A stretch of 64,000 nt of DNA, taken from positions 1 through 64,000 of the forward strand of contig DFVG01000055.1 of the NCBI GenBank assembly GCA_002379985.1. The letters are read 5' to 3'. Shown here one piece after another: positions 1 through 7,931 of the stretch (position 1 is its first letter; each line of letters opens with the position of its first letter). Source of the DNA: Flavobacteriaceae bacterium UBA4166. GTDB lineage: Bacteria; Bacteroidota; Bacteroidia; Flavobacteriales; Flavobacteriaceae. The notes below the pieces were generated by a model, which was not told the DNA's origin, searched no databases, and saw only the letters and a list, made by a program, of their open reading frames with translations. The position numbers and the translations under genes were made by a program.

Positions 1-571
1 TTTGTTCTTCAAACCTTTCCTTCAATGAATCAATTGACTCTGTTTCTTTTTCCGTAGTTTCTTCGTCTGACTCGTAATTCTCAAGAAAACTTCTTAATTC
101 TGATACTTTAGAACATTTGGTTATTTCTGCTCTGGTTTCTTTACTAAAAGACAGTCCTTGAATAAGATTTTTCAAGTACTGACTTTCATCTAAATTGAGC
201 CAATGATAGAGTGTACCTTTATATGACTTGTTTAACGTTAGAGTGTTTGATTTAAGAACACCTTCTCCAAATGTTTCGTTTATAAGCTCAATTTCATTTT
301 CTTCGAGTTCAAATAGTGTACTGACAGGTCGCTCATCTTCTAGATTTACTCCCTTCATCCTATCCTTTTTCTCCAACCACGCAGGGTACTGGTCTTCAAT
401 CTTAAACTCTGCATTTGTTCGAATTGGATTTAGCCTGTATAGTGCATTTAGGAAAGAAGACTTTCCTGATTCATTTTTCCCTACTAAGCAGGTAATATCA
501 CTTTCAATGTCAACTTTTGTTGAATCAATGATATTTCTAAATTTTTTTATTGTGACTTCTTTTAATATCAT
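1..571 (-). CDS. AAA family ATPase, N-terminal part (OLD/RecF-like), cut by window edge
   Basis: Reading the minus strand from an ATG at 571 gives an open frame that runs off the window after about 190 residues. It begins MILKEVTIKKFRNI, the first strand of OLD/RecF/SMC-type ATPases, and has a Walker A motif GKNESGKSS at residues 31-39. The Walker B, signature and any TOPRIM domain lie outside the window, so it could be an OLD-family nuclease, a RecF-like protein or a defence-type ATPase. It is clearly richer in A+T than the metal-permease genes next to it and has none of the TTCCGAAG octamers common elsewhere, which fits acquired DNA (inference). The 213 bases that separate it from the next gene show nothing I can name. 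Confidence 0.8.
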   Translation of the reverse strand, partial: MILKEVTIKKFRNIIDSTKVDIESDITCLVGKNESGKSSFLNALYRLNPIRTNAEFKIEDQYPAWLEKKDRMKGVNLEDERPVSTLFELEENEIELINETFGEGVLKSNTLTLNKSYKGTLYHWLNLDESQYLKNLIQGLSFSKETRAEITKCSKVSELRSFLENYESDEETTEKETESIDSLKERFEEQ

Positions 572-784
572 ATGTTCTGTTTTTTAATGCACTACAACAT
601 TTAATATCTAAGGCAAAATCCTATTTATCGAGCCAATTCACCAGATAACAGAACCTGCTTATTTTCATCAAACTTTCGGGGAGATTTCCTACAAGATAGG
701 AGAAATAACCACCACTAACGCTTTCACCTACTTATTTTTCGATAAGCGGTCTAAAAACTTCGGCAAACTCGCGTATTGCGAAAC

Positions 785-1465
785 TTACGCGTTCTGAAAG
801 TAGTGATATACTTGATATACAAACAATCCCACCCCGGCAAGAATTAAATACCAGTTGGCGGCTTTGTAAAAAGCATCGTAGTGTTTTTTGCCACGCCAGC
901 GCGTGATCACAAAAATAATAGGAATTAAAGCGGCGATCTGCCCCAACTCTACCCCTACATTAAAACTGAGGATTTTTAGGAGAAACTGCTCGGCGCCCAT
1001 ATCAAAGGATTGTAGCCTGGTGGATAGTCCCAACCCATGTATGAGTCCGAATACAAACACCATCAACAACAAATTAGGCGCTTTGGTATGGAGTAGCTTC
1101 GGGAAACCATTCAGGTTTTCAAAGCCTTTATACAAAACACTCAGTGCAATAATGGCATCGATAATGTGTTCGTTGACCTGTATTTCTAGATAGGTCGCGC
1201 CTACCAAGGTAATGCAGTGCCCAATGGTAAACACGGTGATAAATTTGAGGATATCCCGAAATCCTTTCAGAAAAAAGATCACTCCGGCTAAAAACAACAA
1301 ATGATCATAGCCGGTCACCATATGCTTGGTCCCTACCCAGATGTACGCTAGGAGTCCGCCATTATTTAAGATCTCCTGATCGCCCGAACTCACGCCATGC
1401 GCCCAAGCGGTTAGCGGCAATAGAAATAAGAAGAACAGTAGGAGTTTCGGCGCCTTTTGCGTCAT
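785..1465 (-). CDS. HupE/UreJ-family membrane protein
   Basis: A 226-residue inner-membrane protein with a cleavable-looking signal (residues 1-22, ending AWA before HG) and about six hydrophobic segments. The family's histidine/aspartate ligands are visible: H48, D54 and H55 in the segment around GYDHLLFLAGVIFF, H83 in TIGHC and H143 in GLIHG. HupE and UreJ proteins are nickel or cobalt permeases in several bacteria; the metal here cannot be read from sequence. It starts 2 bases after the stop of a DUF4198 gene, so the two are almost certainly co-transcribed as a metal-handling pair. No urease or hydrogenase genes are in the window. Confidence 0.85.
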   Translation of the reverse strand: MTQKAPKLLLFFLFLLPLTAWAHGVSSGDQEILNNGGLLAYIWVGTKHMVTGYDHLLFLAGVIFFLKGFRDILKFITVFTIGHCITLVGATYLEIQVNEHIIDAIIALSVLYKGFENLNGFPKLLHTKAPNLLLMVFVFGLIHGLGLSTRLQSFDMGAEQFLLKILSFNVGVELGQIAALIPIIFVITRWRGKKHYDAFYKAANWYLILAGVGLFVYQVYHYFQNA

Positions 1466-1467
1466 GC

Positions 1468-2484
1468 TTATTTTTTACGGGTAAACACAAAGAAGAGGAT
1501 TCCGAGTACCAAAATACTGGCGATCCAGAAAATATAGGAAGGAAACCCATCCTCGTGGGTGTGCGTTTCGTCTTCATGCGAATGGGTAGCATCATTCTCG
1601 TGCGAATGATTGGCAATGCCATCCCCCACTGCAAAGGTTAAGGTCGCCCAATTCGATTCGTGGGTAAGTCCTTCTTCTTCAGATTCGGTCATATAGATGG
1701 TCCGTAAGTGGTACACCCCTTTGGAGGGAAGCTCAAAATTGATCATCCCATCGGCATTGGTGCGTAGTTCATTGGGAGTGGTATGCGTATGATCGGGCGT
1801 ATCATTGCCATGGGTATGGGGTTTGCCGCCATCATGACTGTGCGTGGTGGTTTGTGAAGTACCCGCGGTGTCAATCCCTAAATACACCGATTGATCGGCC
1901 AATGGTTTTCCGTCAAACAATAATTGCACCGACAACGAATGTCCGGGATGCACGGCATATGGGTTGCCCATGGGGACAAACTCTATGGGATATCCCAAGA
2001 CGGTTTTCCAATCGGTAGACACCGTATCACCCACCTGAAACAAGGTCTTTACGTGTTTCGAATATTTTTCTACCGCGTCCTGCTCCATCAAATTGTTCTC
2101 TTTTCGGTAGGCCAACATATCTAACACACCATCATGCTCCAAATAGCTGTTAAAGGCTTCAGCATCTAAGGCGATATCGCGAGGCTTGGTAGACACTCCG
2201 GCCACCCAGGTGCCGGGATTTCCGGTGGTAAAATTTAAAAAAGTAATGCTGTCACGCTCGGTCCATTGTGTGGAGTCTACCGCGGTTCGGCTTCCGTTTC
2301 CTACCAAACTAACGTCCAGCATTCGATTGCGATCAATGACGTTCTCGCTTTTATCAAAAGTTCCGTTGAAGAGTTGAATGGTGGCATCCGACTGTGGATT
2401 CAAGAAATAATCATCCAATTTTAGGAACATATCATGACTGCACAACAGCAGTACAGCAAATAATCCGAAGAGCGTCTTTTTCAT
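1468..2484 (-). CDS. DUF4198-type surface/periplasmic protein with histidine-rich loop and C-terminal anchor
   Basis: A 338-residue exported protein. The N-terminus is a signal sequence (MKKTLFGLFAVLLLC); C15 could be a lipobox cysteine, though many relatives carry an ordinary signal before SHDMFLKLD. The middle resembles DUF4198 (NikM-like periplasmic metal-binding) proteins, including a beta-sandwich stretch HPGHSLSVQLLFDGKPL. Around residues 210-240 lies a His/Asp/Thr-rich loop (THSHDGG, HTHGND, DHTHT), and a second His cluster (HSHENDATHSHEDETHTHED) precedes a C-terminal membrane helix (about 314-334) and a basic RKK tail. This suggests divalent-metal capture for the HupE protein immediately downstream. 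The DUF4198 assignment is by pattern; the metal is unknown. Confidence 0.75.
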   Translation of the reverse strand: MKKTLFGLFAVLLLCSHDMFLKLDDYFLNPQSDATIQLFNGTFDKSENVIDRNRMLDVSLVGNGSRTAVDSTQWTERDSITFLNFTTGNPGTWVAGVSTKPRDIALDAEAFNSYLEHDGVLDMLAYRKENNLMEQDAVEKYSKHVKTLFQVGDTVSTDWKTVLGYPIEFVPMGNPYAVHPGHSLSVQLLFDGKPLADQSVYLGIDTAGTSQTTTHSHDGGKPHTHGNDTPDHTHTTPNELRTNADGMINFELPSKGVYHLRTIYMTESEEEGLTHESNWATLTFAVGDGIANHSHENDATHSHEDETHTHEDGFPSYIFWIASILVLGILFFVFTRKK

Positions 2485-2562
2485 AGGTTGATTTTAAGTA
2501 TCGTTGCGGTAAATTTCGACTATTTCCGAAGCAATCGCAACCTTTTCTACTCCATATACGAG

Positions 2563-2581
2563 AAAAAACCTCCCAAGGTTT
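2563..2581 (-). terminator. Putative intrinsic terminator of the SET-domain gene
   Basis: On the minus strand AAACCT-TGGG-AGGTTT forms a 6-bp stem with a 4-base loop, followed directly by a T run. It lies 37 bases past the stop codon of the SET gene. The stem is short and only partly G/C, so confidence is moderate. Confidence 0.45.
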
Positions 2582-2618
2582 GAACACAACACACCCTACC
2601 CATTCCTATTTTATAACC

Positions 2619-3209
2619 CTATTTTGAAGGGTCGTAATAATTGTTCAGTATGGATTGAATGTTTTCTTTTCCGGCAATTACGCTGGTTACGGTCTCCCAC
2701 GTATTCCTCGGAATCAAATGCGACAAGGGTTGTTCTAATTGCGTAAGCTTCGGAAACACTTTGGCGATCTTTTGGTCCCACACCTTATAATACTTTACAA
2801 GATCATCAGGATAGACGGTTTTGCGTTTGGTGCCTTCATCGCTGGCGCGGAAGGGTTCCGAAATATTCAAATAGCCATAATCGTCGGTCAGCTGCTCGCC
2901 TACTTCTATATCGCGAATGGCGATCTCAAAATCGTAGGCCGTCGTAAGACAGTTGGCGTTAAAACTATGGTTCACGTAGCGGCCGTTATCCCAGCATAAC
3001 ACATGGTTGCCTTGATTGTTTCGGAAGGTATAAATATCTAAGATCTGTTGGTAGAGCGGATCCAACTCTTGGATCTCTAAGGGAGTGAACTCTCGATCCA
3101 GTGCATCTAGTACCCATGTGATCGTTCCTGCAGGGATGCGTTGGGTAGCGACTACGCCGTAGCCGATCTCTTTATTAATGAATTGTAATTCGGTATGAGG
3201 GTGTATCAT
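2619..3209 (-). CDS. SET-domain protein (putative lysine methyltransferase)
   Basis: A 196-residue cytoplasmic protein with the two hallmark SET motifs: the NHS core in RYVNHSFNANC (residues 77-87), and the GE-x-L-x-x-D-Y segment GEQLTDDYGY (104-113), which forms the SAM-binding pseudoknot. The N-terminal part (IGYGVVATQRIPAGT) matches the opening SET strands (G-x-G-v-x-A-t-r-x-I-x-k-G). A C-terminal 80 residues without pre-SET cysteines completes the protein. SET proteins are mainly eukaryotic but occur in bacteria as stand-alone short forms; the substrate is unknown. It is monocistronic, with its own terminator, and divergent from moeA. Confidence 0.85.
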   Translation of the reverse strand: MIHPHTELQFINKEIGYGVVATQRIPAGTITWVLDALDREFTPLEIQELDPLYQQILDIYTFRNNQGNHVLCWDNGRYVNHSFNANCLTTAYDFEIAIRDIEVGEQLTDDYGYLNISEPFRASDEGTKRKTVYPDDLVKYYKVWDQKIAKVFPKLTQLEQPLSHLIPRNTWETVTSVIAGKENIQSILNNYYDPSK

Positions 3210-3325
3210 AGTAAGGCGCGCCCGTTGTTATGCAAGCGCTTAGCGGAAGGAAAAGTAGTAAATAAATCTATTGAAACTTCAAAAAAGTATGCGCTGCGGA
3301 AATTATTTTTCCGAAGACATTTCGC

Positions 3326-3333
3326 TATCTTCG
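3326..3333 (+). promoter_or_regulatory. Candidate -7 box for the molybdenum-cofactor operon
   Basis: TATCTTCG matches the Bacteroidota -7 consensus TAnnTTTG at all but one of its fixed positions. It sits 18 bases before the ATG chosen for moeA, the same spacing seen for the exact box upstream of cysQ. No good TTG -33 element is visible. It supports the downstream ATG at 3352 over the longer in-frame start at 3271. Confidence 0.4.
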
Positions 3334-3351
3334 AGACGTATACCACTGCTT

Positions 3352-4539
3352 ATGATTTCTGTGACCGAAGCTCTTCAAAAGATTAAAGATACCGTACAAC
3401 CATTCTCTGAAACGGAAGTTATTTCTGTAGCGGAAGCGTCGCAACGTACCTTGGCCACCACCATCGAAGCGCCGCTATCGCTCCCTCCCTTTCCTCAATC
3501 GTCTATGGATGGCTACGCAGTCTGCGGAATCGATCGAACTGAATTTAAGCTCATTGGTGAAATTCAAACCGGCGATGCCGCTTCCTACGAACTTGAACCC
3601 GGACAAGCGGTCCGCATCTTTACAGGTGCTCAAGTGCCCAACACTGCCGAAGCCGTGATCATGCAGGAAAAAGTTTCCGTAGCGACAAAATTTATTAGCA
3701 TTTCCGAAGCTCCAAAACCCCTACTACATATTCGGCCCATAGGCCAACAAATCCAAAAAGGAGATCGCTGCTTGGAGATCGGCCATCGCATAAACCCTTC
3801 AACGATTGCATTTCTACATAGTTTAGGAATTACGAAGGTCTCAGTGTATAAAAAGCCGAAAGTTGCCGTATTGGTTACCGGCAATGAACTCATTCCACCT
3901 GGAAATCCGCTGCAAAACGGACAAGTATATGAAAGTAATAGTCAGTTGTTGACCAACGCCCTGCTACAATTAGACATCCGTCCTGTTTCGGTAGCGCATG
4001 CCAAAGACACGCTCGAAGCTACCATAGACGCAATTCACGACGCCCTTGAACAAAGTGATGTGTTATTGATCTCCGGTGGAATTTCGGTAGGCGATTACGA
4101 CTTCGTCGGAACCGCTTTAAATGAATTAGGCGTAACCGAACAGTTTTATAAAGTCAAACAAAAACCGGGCAAGCCGCTCTTCTTCGGAACCAAAGAGAGC
4201 CAATACATTTTTGCGCTTCCCGGAAACCCTGCATCGACCCTCAGTTGTTTTTATGTGTATGTTTGGCCCGCACTACAACAACTTCAGGGTGTTTTGCAAT
4301 GCGAACTCCCACGTATTGAACTCCCCGTAACCGAGTCTATTGAAAATCCTTTTGGTCGCGCCTTATTCTTAAAAGCCAAAATTCATGAAAACGGCGTTAC
4401 CATATTAGACCGACAACATTCTTCCATGATCTTAAGTTTTGCACACGCCAATGCTTTGGTCTTTATTCCGGAAGACACGACCCATGTTTCCAAGGGAAGT
4501 TTGGTCACCACCCTCCTCTTACCCAACCTGTCAAACTAA
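3352..4539 (+). CDS. moeA: Molybdopterin molybdenumtransferase MoeA
   Basis: MoeA inserts molybdate into adenylylated molybdopterin, the last step of basic Moco synthesis. From the ATG at 3352 the protein is 395 residues, normal for MoeA; an upstream in-frame start would add 27 residues (MKLQKSMRCGNYF...) unlike the family and would begin before the candidate promoter box. Visible motifs are SMDGYA (51-56), GAQVPNTAEAVIMQE, the MogA-like core VAVLVTGNEL, SGGISVGDYDF and the ALPGNPAS loop, followed by the small C-terminal MoeA domain IV. It heads a plus-strand operon of seven genes with gaps of at most about 10 bases. Confidence 0.95.
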   Translation: MISVTEALQKIKDTVQPFSETEVISVAEASQRTLATTIEAPLSLPPFPQSSMDGYAVCGIDRTEFKLIGEIQTGDAASYELEPGQAVRIFTGAQVPNTAEAVIMQEKVSVATKFISISEAPKPLLHIRPIGQQIQKGDRCLEIGHRINPSTIAFLHSLGITKVSVYKKPKVAVLVTGNELIPPGNPLQNGQVYESNSQLLTNALLQLDIRPVSVAHAKDTLEATIDAIHDALEQSDVLLISGGISVGDYDFVGTALNELGVTEQFYKVKQKPGKPLFFGTKESQYIFALPGNPASTLSCFYVYVWPALQQLQGVLQCELPRIELPVTESIENPFGRALFLKAKIHENGVTILDRQHSSMILSFAHANALVFIPEDTTHVSKGSLVTTLLLPNLSN

Positions 4540-4548
4540 GGATGCGAT

Positions 4549-5292
4549 ATGGTTATTGAAACTTCCATGCTTATCTATTTTCTATTGCTGTTGCCCTTGG
4601 TGTCATTTATGTATGCCAGCGTGGGTCATGGTGGAGCCAGTGGATATTTAGCATTGATGGCGCTCTTTAGTTTTCCCAATGTGATGATGAAACAAACGGC
4701 TTTGTTGCTTAATTTGTTCGTAGCCGGAATTGCTTTTTATCATTACTATCGTGCGGGACATTTTAAGAAGAACCTCTTTATTCCCTTCGCTATTGGGTCG
4801 GTTCCCGCAGCTTTTTTAGGCGGAATGCTGAATGTGGAACCGATCATCTACAAACGCATTTTAGGGTTTCTGTTGCTCTTTGCCATCGTTCGCATGCTCT
4901 GGCCTACATCAGAATCACGCACGGAAATCAAAAAGATCATTTTCTATCAAGCTCTTATTGCCGGAGTGTTGGTTGGCTTCTTCTCCGGACTCATCGGGAT
5001 TGGCGGTGGTATTATCTTAACTCCTTTGATCCTTGTATTGCATTGGGGAAATATGAAAGAAGCTGCGGCAGTTTCGGCTTTGTTCATTTGGGTGAATTCG
5101 GCTGCCGGATTATTAGGCCAATTTAGTAGCGGTGTGACCCTAGAGCCCATATCGGCAGTGATGGTCGTAATTGCGGTGATCGGTGGCATGGCGGGAAGTT
5201 ATTTGGGAAGTAAAAAATGGAACGCCCGTTTTTTAGAATACTTTTTGACTTTGGTGTTGACAACCGCCTCAATTAAACTTATCTTGTTCTAA
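4549..5292 (+). CDS. TauE/SafE-family sulfite/organosulfonate permease
   Basis: A 247-residue polytopic membrane protein with about eight hydrophobic segments in two repeats, each opening with the glycine-rich loop typical of TauE/SafE (first GHGGASGYLALMALFSFP, second GLIGIGGGIILTPLILVL). Members export sulfite, sulfoacetate or other small organosulfur anions. It lies inside the molybdenum-cofactor operon between moeA and moaD, 1 base before moaD. An anion permease here could handle molybdate or, given the cysteine dioxygenase locus 9 kb away, sulfite; this is inference. A second Met at 4567 is an alternative start. Confidence 0.85.
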   Translation: MVIETSMLIYFLLLLPLVSFMYASVGHGGASGYLALMALFSFPNVMMKQTALLLNLFVAGIAFYHYYRAGHFKKNLFIPFAIGSVPAAFLGGMLNVEPIIYKRILGFLLLFAIVRMLWPTSESRTEIKKIIFYQALIAGVLVGFFSGLIGIGGGIILTPLILVLHWGNMKEAAAVSALFIWVNSAAGLLGQFSSGVTLEPISAVMVVIAVIGGMAGSYLGSKKWNARFLEYFLTLVLTTASIKLILF

Positions 5293-5293
5293 C

Positions 5294-5527
5294 ATGGAAG
5301 TAAAACTTATTTACCACGGAAAACTCGCGGAGCTGATGAAATTCGCGACAGAGCCTTTTCATACGGAAGCGCTCACAGCGGCGGATCTTTCTTCGGAATT
5401 ACTCAAACTTCACCCGGAATTGGCCAACAGCACCTTTCAACTAGCACAAAAAAATGCCATCATTTCCGGGCATGACCCCATTTCCGAAGGGACTATCGAT
5501 ATCTTCCCACCATTTTCAGGAGGATGA
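5294..5527 (+). CDS. moaD: Molybdopterin synthase sulfur carrier subunit MoaD
   Basis: A 77-residue ubiquitin-fold protein ending in the mandatory Gly-Gly (PPFSGG). The C-terminus is adenylylated and thiocarboxylated by MoeB and then donates sulfur to precursor Z in complex with MoaE. The size is typical for MoaD. The stop overlaps the moeB start (ATGA), so the carrier and its activating enzyme are translationally coupled. ThiS is the other family ending this way, but the Moco neighbours favour MoaD. Confidence 0.9.
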   Translation: MEVKLIYHGKLAELMKFATEPFHTEALTAADLSSELLKLHPELANSTFQLAQKNAIISGHDPISEGTIDIFPPFSGG

Positions 5528-6585
5528 ACGCACGCTATGCACGACATATCAGTCTTTCCGAAGTGGGTACCCAAGGACAACAAAAGCTGGCAGAAGCCAA
5601 GGTGTTGGTGGTCGGTGCCGGCGGACTCGGTTGTGCAGTGCTTCAATATCTTACGGCTGCAGGCGTTGGCACCTTAGGAATCGTTGATTTTGATATGATT
5701 TCACTCTCCAATCTCCAACGGCAAGTATTGTATTCAGAAAAGGAAGTCGGGAAAAAGAAAGTAGACTGCGCCAAAGCTAGGTTGCAGGCATTAAATTCAG
5801 ACGTTGAAATCATTACGCACGATACCGACTTTAACGTGTCGAACGCGGAAACGCTGTGCAGCTCGTATGATATCATCGTTGATGCTTCCGATAATTTTGT
5901 GACGCGCTATTGCATTAACGATGCCTGCATACGCCTTGGAAAACCGATGGTGTTTGGGTCCTTATACAAATTTCAAGGGCAAGTGTCGGTTTTTAACTAT
6001 CATGAAGGTCCGTCCTATCGCTGTCTATTTCCGAAGCCACCACAACCCGGAGAAGTGCCTAATTGCAATGAAATTGGAGTATTGGGCGTATTACCGGGAC
6101 TCATTGGTACGCTACAAGCCACCGAAGTCTTGAAAATGATTCTTGGACTTGGCGATGTGCTTTCAGGAACGCTCTTACAGTATGATACCCGTACACATAC
6201 TCAGTACCTTTGGAACATCAGTAAGCAACCGGAGGAGATCGAGAAGGTGAAAAATCGCGCGAAGATCGTGCCGGTTCAAACGCAAGATTGTATCTTAACA
6301 CCAACGCTTTCATTGCAGGAAATTTCTTCGGAAGAGGCAATTCTTTGGATCGACGTGCGAGAAGCACATGAGCTTCCGAAGATCGAAGCACAAAACGTGA
6401 TCAGAGATTCAGAAGTAGACCTTTCCGAAGCAAAAACAAAGGGGAAAAAACTAGTATTCTTTTGTCAATCGGGCGTCCGAAGCAGAAAAGCAACCGACGA
6501 ATACATGGCAAAAGGAGTTTCTAATTGCTACAGTTTACAAGAAGGCGCTGCAGCATTACAACAATGGTTAGCTGAAAAAACATGA
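5524..6585 (+). CDS. moeB: MoeB/ThiF-type adenylyltransferase fused to rhodanese
   Basis: A 353-residue two-domain protein that should activate MoaD. Residues 1-240 are the E1-like adenylation fold with the ATP loop GAGGLG (31-36), the DFDMISLSNLQRQ segment, and a cysteine at the MoeB active-site position in PNCNEIGVLG (C181). The C-terminal 90 residues are a rhodanese domain with active-site loop CQSGVRS (314-320), likely the sulfur donor. The zinc tetracysteine site of E. coli MoeB is not present: the first CxxC reads S-Y-R-C (S164, C167), and no second CxxC is found in the region after the adenylation domain. It resembles the MOCS3/Uba4 architecture without zinc. The stop overlaps the moaE start. 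Confidence 0.92.
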   Translation: MNARYARHISLSEVGTQGQQKLAEAKVLVVGAGGLGCAVLQYLTAAGVGTLGIVDFDMISLSNLQRQVLYSEKEVGKKKVDCAKARLQALNSDVEIITHDTDFNVSNAETLCSSYDIIVDASDNFVTRYCINDACIRLGKPMVFGSLYKFQGQVSVFNYHEGPSYRCLFPKPPQPGEVPNCNEIGVLGVLPGLIGTLQATEVLKMILGLGDVLSGTLLQYDTRTHTQYLWNISKQPEEIEKVKNRAKIVPVQTQDCILTPTLSLQEISSEEAILWIDVREAHELPKIEAQNVIRDSEVDLSEAKTKGKKLVFFCQSGVRSRKATDEYMAKGVSNCYSLQEGAAALQQWLAEKT

Positions 6586-7022
6586 AGAAAAAGAGCAAAA
6601 ATATTTTTATTGAAGGTCCTATTTCTCCGGAAAAGATTGCCACCTCCATCGCCCATCATCAGTCGAAAACCGGCATTGGAGCGCATGATATCTTTTTAGG
6701 GCAAGTTCGCGCAGATACCATCAATGGAAAGACGGTCACCGCAATCGATTTTTCTACGCAACGAGAGATGGCCAATGCCGTTTGTCATGAGATCAGAGAA
6801 GCGATGTTTGAACGCTTTAACTTGCACTGTATGCATATTTATCACAGTTTGGGTACCGTAAAAGCCGGAGAATTGTGCTTTTTCGTTTTCGTTTCAGGAG
6901 GCCATCGTAACGATGTGTTTGAAGCATTACAAGTACTGGTCGATGAGATCAAAGCGAAAGTTCCTATCTTCGGAAAAGAAATCTTTGAAGATGCTACACA
7001 CCAATGGAAAGTCAATAATTAA
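6582..7022 (+). CDS. moaE: Molybdopterin synthase catalytic subunit MoaE
   Basis: A 146-residue protein matching MoaE over its length: the early GAHDIFLGQVR segment, the HSLGTVKAGELCFFVFVSGGHR core that binds the MoaD tail and precursor Z, and the C-terminal catalytic-lysine region VDEIKAKVPIFGKEIFED. In most MoaE the last motif reads PIWKKE; here it is PIFGKE, a mild variation that keeps the second lysine. It forms the heterotetramer with the MoaD encoded two genes upstream. It overlaps moeB by 4 bases and is followed 3 bases later by moaCB. Confidence 0.93.
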   Translation: MKKKSKNIFIEGPISPEKIATSIAHHQSKTGIGAHDIFLGQVRADTINGKTVTAIDFSTQREMANAVCHEIREAMFERFNLHCMHIYHSLGTVKAGELCFFVFVSGGHRNDVFEALQVLVDEIKAKVPIFGKEIFEDATHQWKVNN

Positions 7023-7025
7023 GGC

Positions 7026-7931
7026 ATGGTAGACATCACCCACAAGCAAACAACCTTACGAATTGCAACGGCTCAAGCCACAGTAAAGGTGAGTCAGCTG
7101 GCGACCATCGATGCTATCCGGCAGGGAACCGTTCCCAAGGGAGATGTGTTTGCCATGAGCAAAGCAGCAGGATTATTGGGCGTTAAAAAAACACCCGAAC
7201 TCCTCCCCGATTGCCATCCCTTACCCATTGAAGCGACCGCGATTGAGTACGCTATTGACGGTCTAGAGATCACTATCAACATAACCGTAAAGACCATTTA
7301 TAAGACAGGTGTGGAAGTGGAAGCCATGCACGGCGCCAGTATCGTGGCATTGAACATGTACGACATGCTGAAACCCATCGATAAAGGTGTGGAAATTCAA
7401 CATATCAAATTGCTCGAAAAACGCGGCGGAAAATCAGATATGAAAACTGACGCAGCAAATTTAAAGGCTGCGGTGATCGTTTGTTCCGATTCTATTTCCG
7501 AAGGAAACAATTCAGATCGTGCTGGAAAGGTCCTCATTACCCTATTAAAAGAGCATGACGTTACTATTAACGAATATCAAGTGATTCCCGATCAAGTCGC
7601 TGCCATACAAGAGCAGGTGCAGCAACAAGTAGCAGAAAACACCCATTTGATCGTTGTTACGGGCGGAACCGGACTCTCCCCTACGGATGTCACTCCGGAA
7701 GCCATCCAACCCCTTCTAGAACGTCCAATTCCGGGTATTGAAGAAGTGATGCGTCGCTATGGACAAGAGCGCACGCCCATGGCCATGCTTTCCAGAAGTG
7801 TGGCAGGCATGGTTGGAACTAGTTTGGTGTTGGCAATACCGGGGTCCACCAAAGGGGCTCAAGAATCATTGCAAGCACTGCTTCCGGCTATATTTCATGT
7901 GTTTCATATCGCGAAAGGAGGCAGCCATTGA
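7026..7931 (+). CDS. moaCB: Bifunctional MoaC-MoaB fusion (cyclic pyranopterin monophosphate synthase plus molybdopterin adenylyltransferase-like)
   Basis: One 301-residue frame carries two enzymes. Residues 1 to about 145 are MoaC: MVDIT start, KGDVFAMSKAAG, PELLPDCHPLPI and the VEAMHGASIVALNMYDMLK helix. It turns the MoaA product into cyclic pyranopterin monophosphate. From about 147 to the end is a MoaB/MogA fold: AAVIVCSDSISEGNNSDRAG, VVTGGTGLSPTDVTPEA and AIPGSTKGAQESL. The linker is short (GKSDMKTDAAN). MoaCB fusions are known in several bacteria. No separate mogA is in the window, so the C-terminal half probably performs MPT adenylylation before MoeA. Its stop overlaps the moaA start. 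Confidence 0.92.
   Translation: MVDITHKQTTLRIATAQATVKVSQLATIDAIRQGTVPKGDVFAMSKAAGLLGVKKTPELLPDCHPLPIEATAIEYAIDGLEITINITVKTIYKTGVEVEAMHGASIVALNMYDMLKPIDKGVEIQHIKLLEKRGGKSDMKTDAANLKAAVIVCSDSISEGNNSDRAGKVLITLLKEHDVTINEYQVIPDQVAAIQEQVQQQVAENTHLIVVTGGTGLSPTDVTPEAIQPLLERPIPGIEEVMRRYGQERTPMAMLSRSVAGMVGTSLVLAIPGSTKGAQESLQALLPAIFHVFHIAKGGSH

Noticed and set aside
228..587. Plus-strand open frame of 119 codons
   Set aside because: It is antisense to the ATPase reading frame, which has a Walker A motif and sensible protein sequence; the plus frame is serine/phenylalanine-rich mirror sequence.
770..791. Hairpin CGCGTA/TACGCG as terminator of hupE
   Set aside because: The stem overlaps the stop codon and no T run follows directly, so it is not a convincing terminator.
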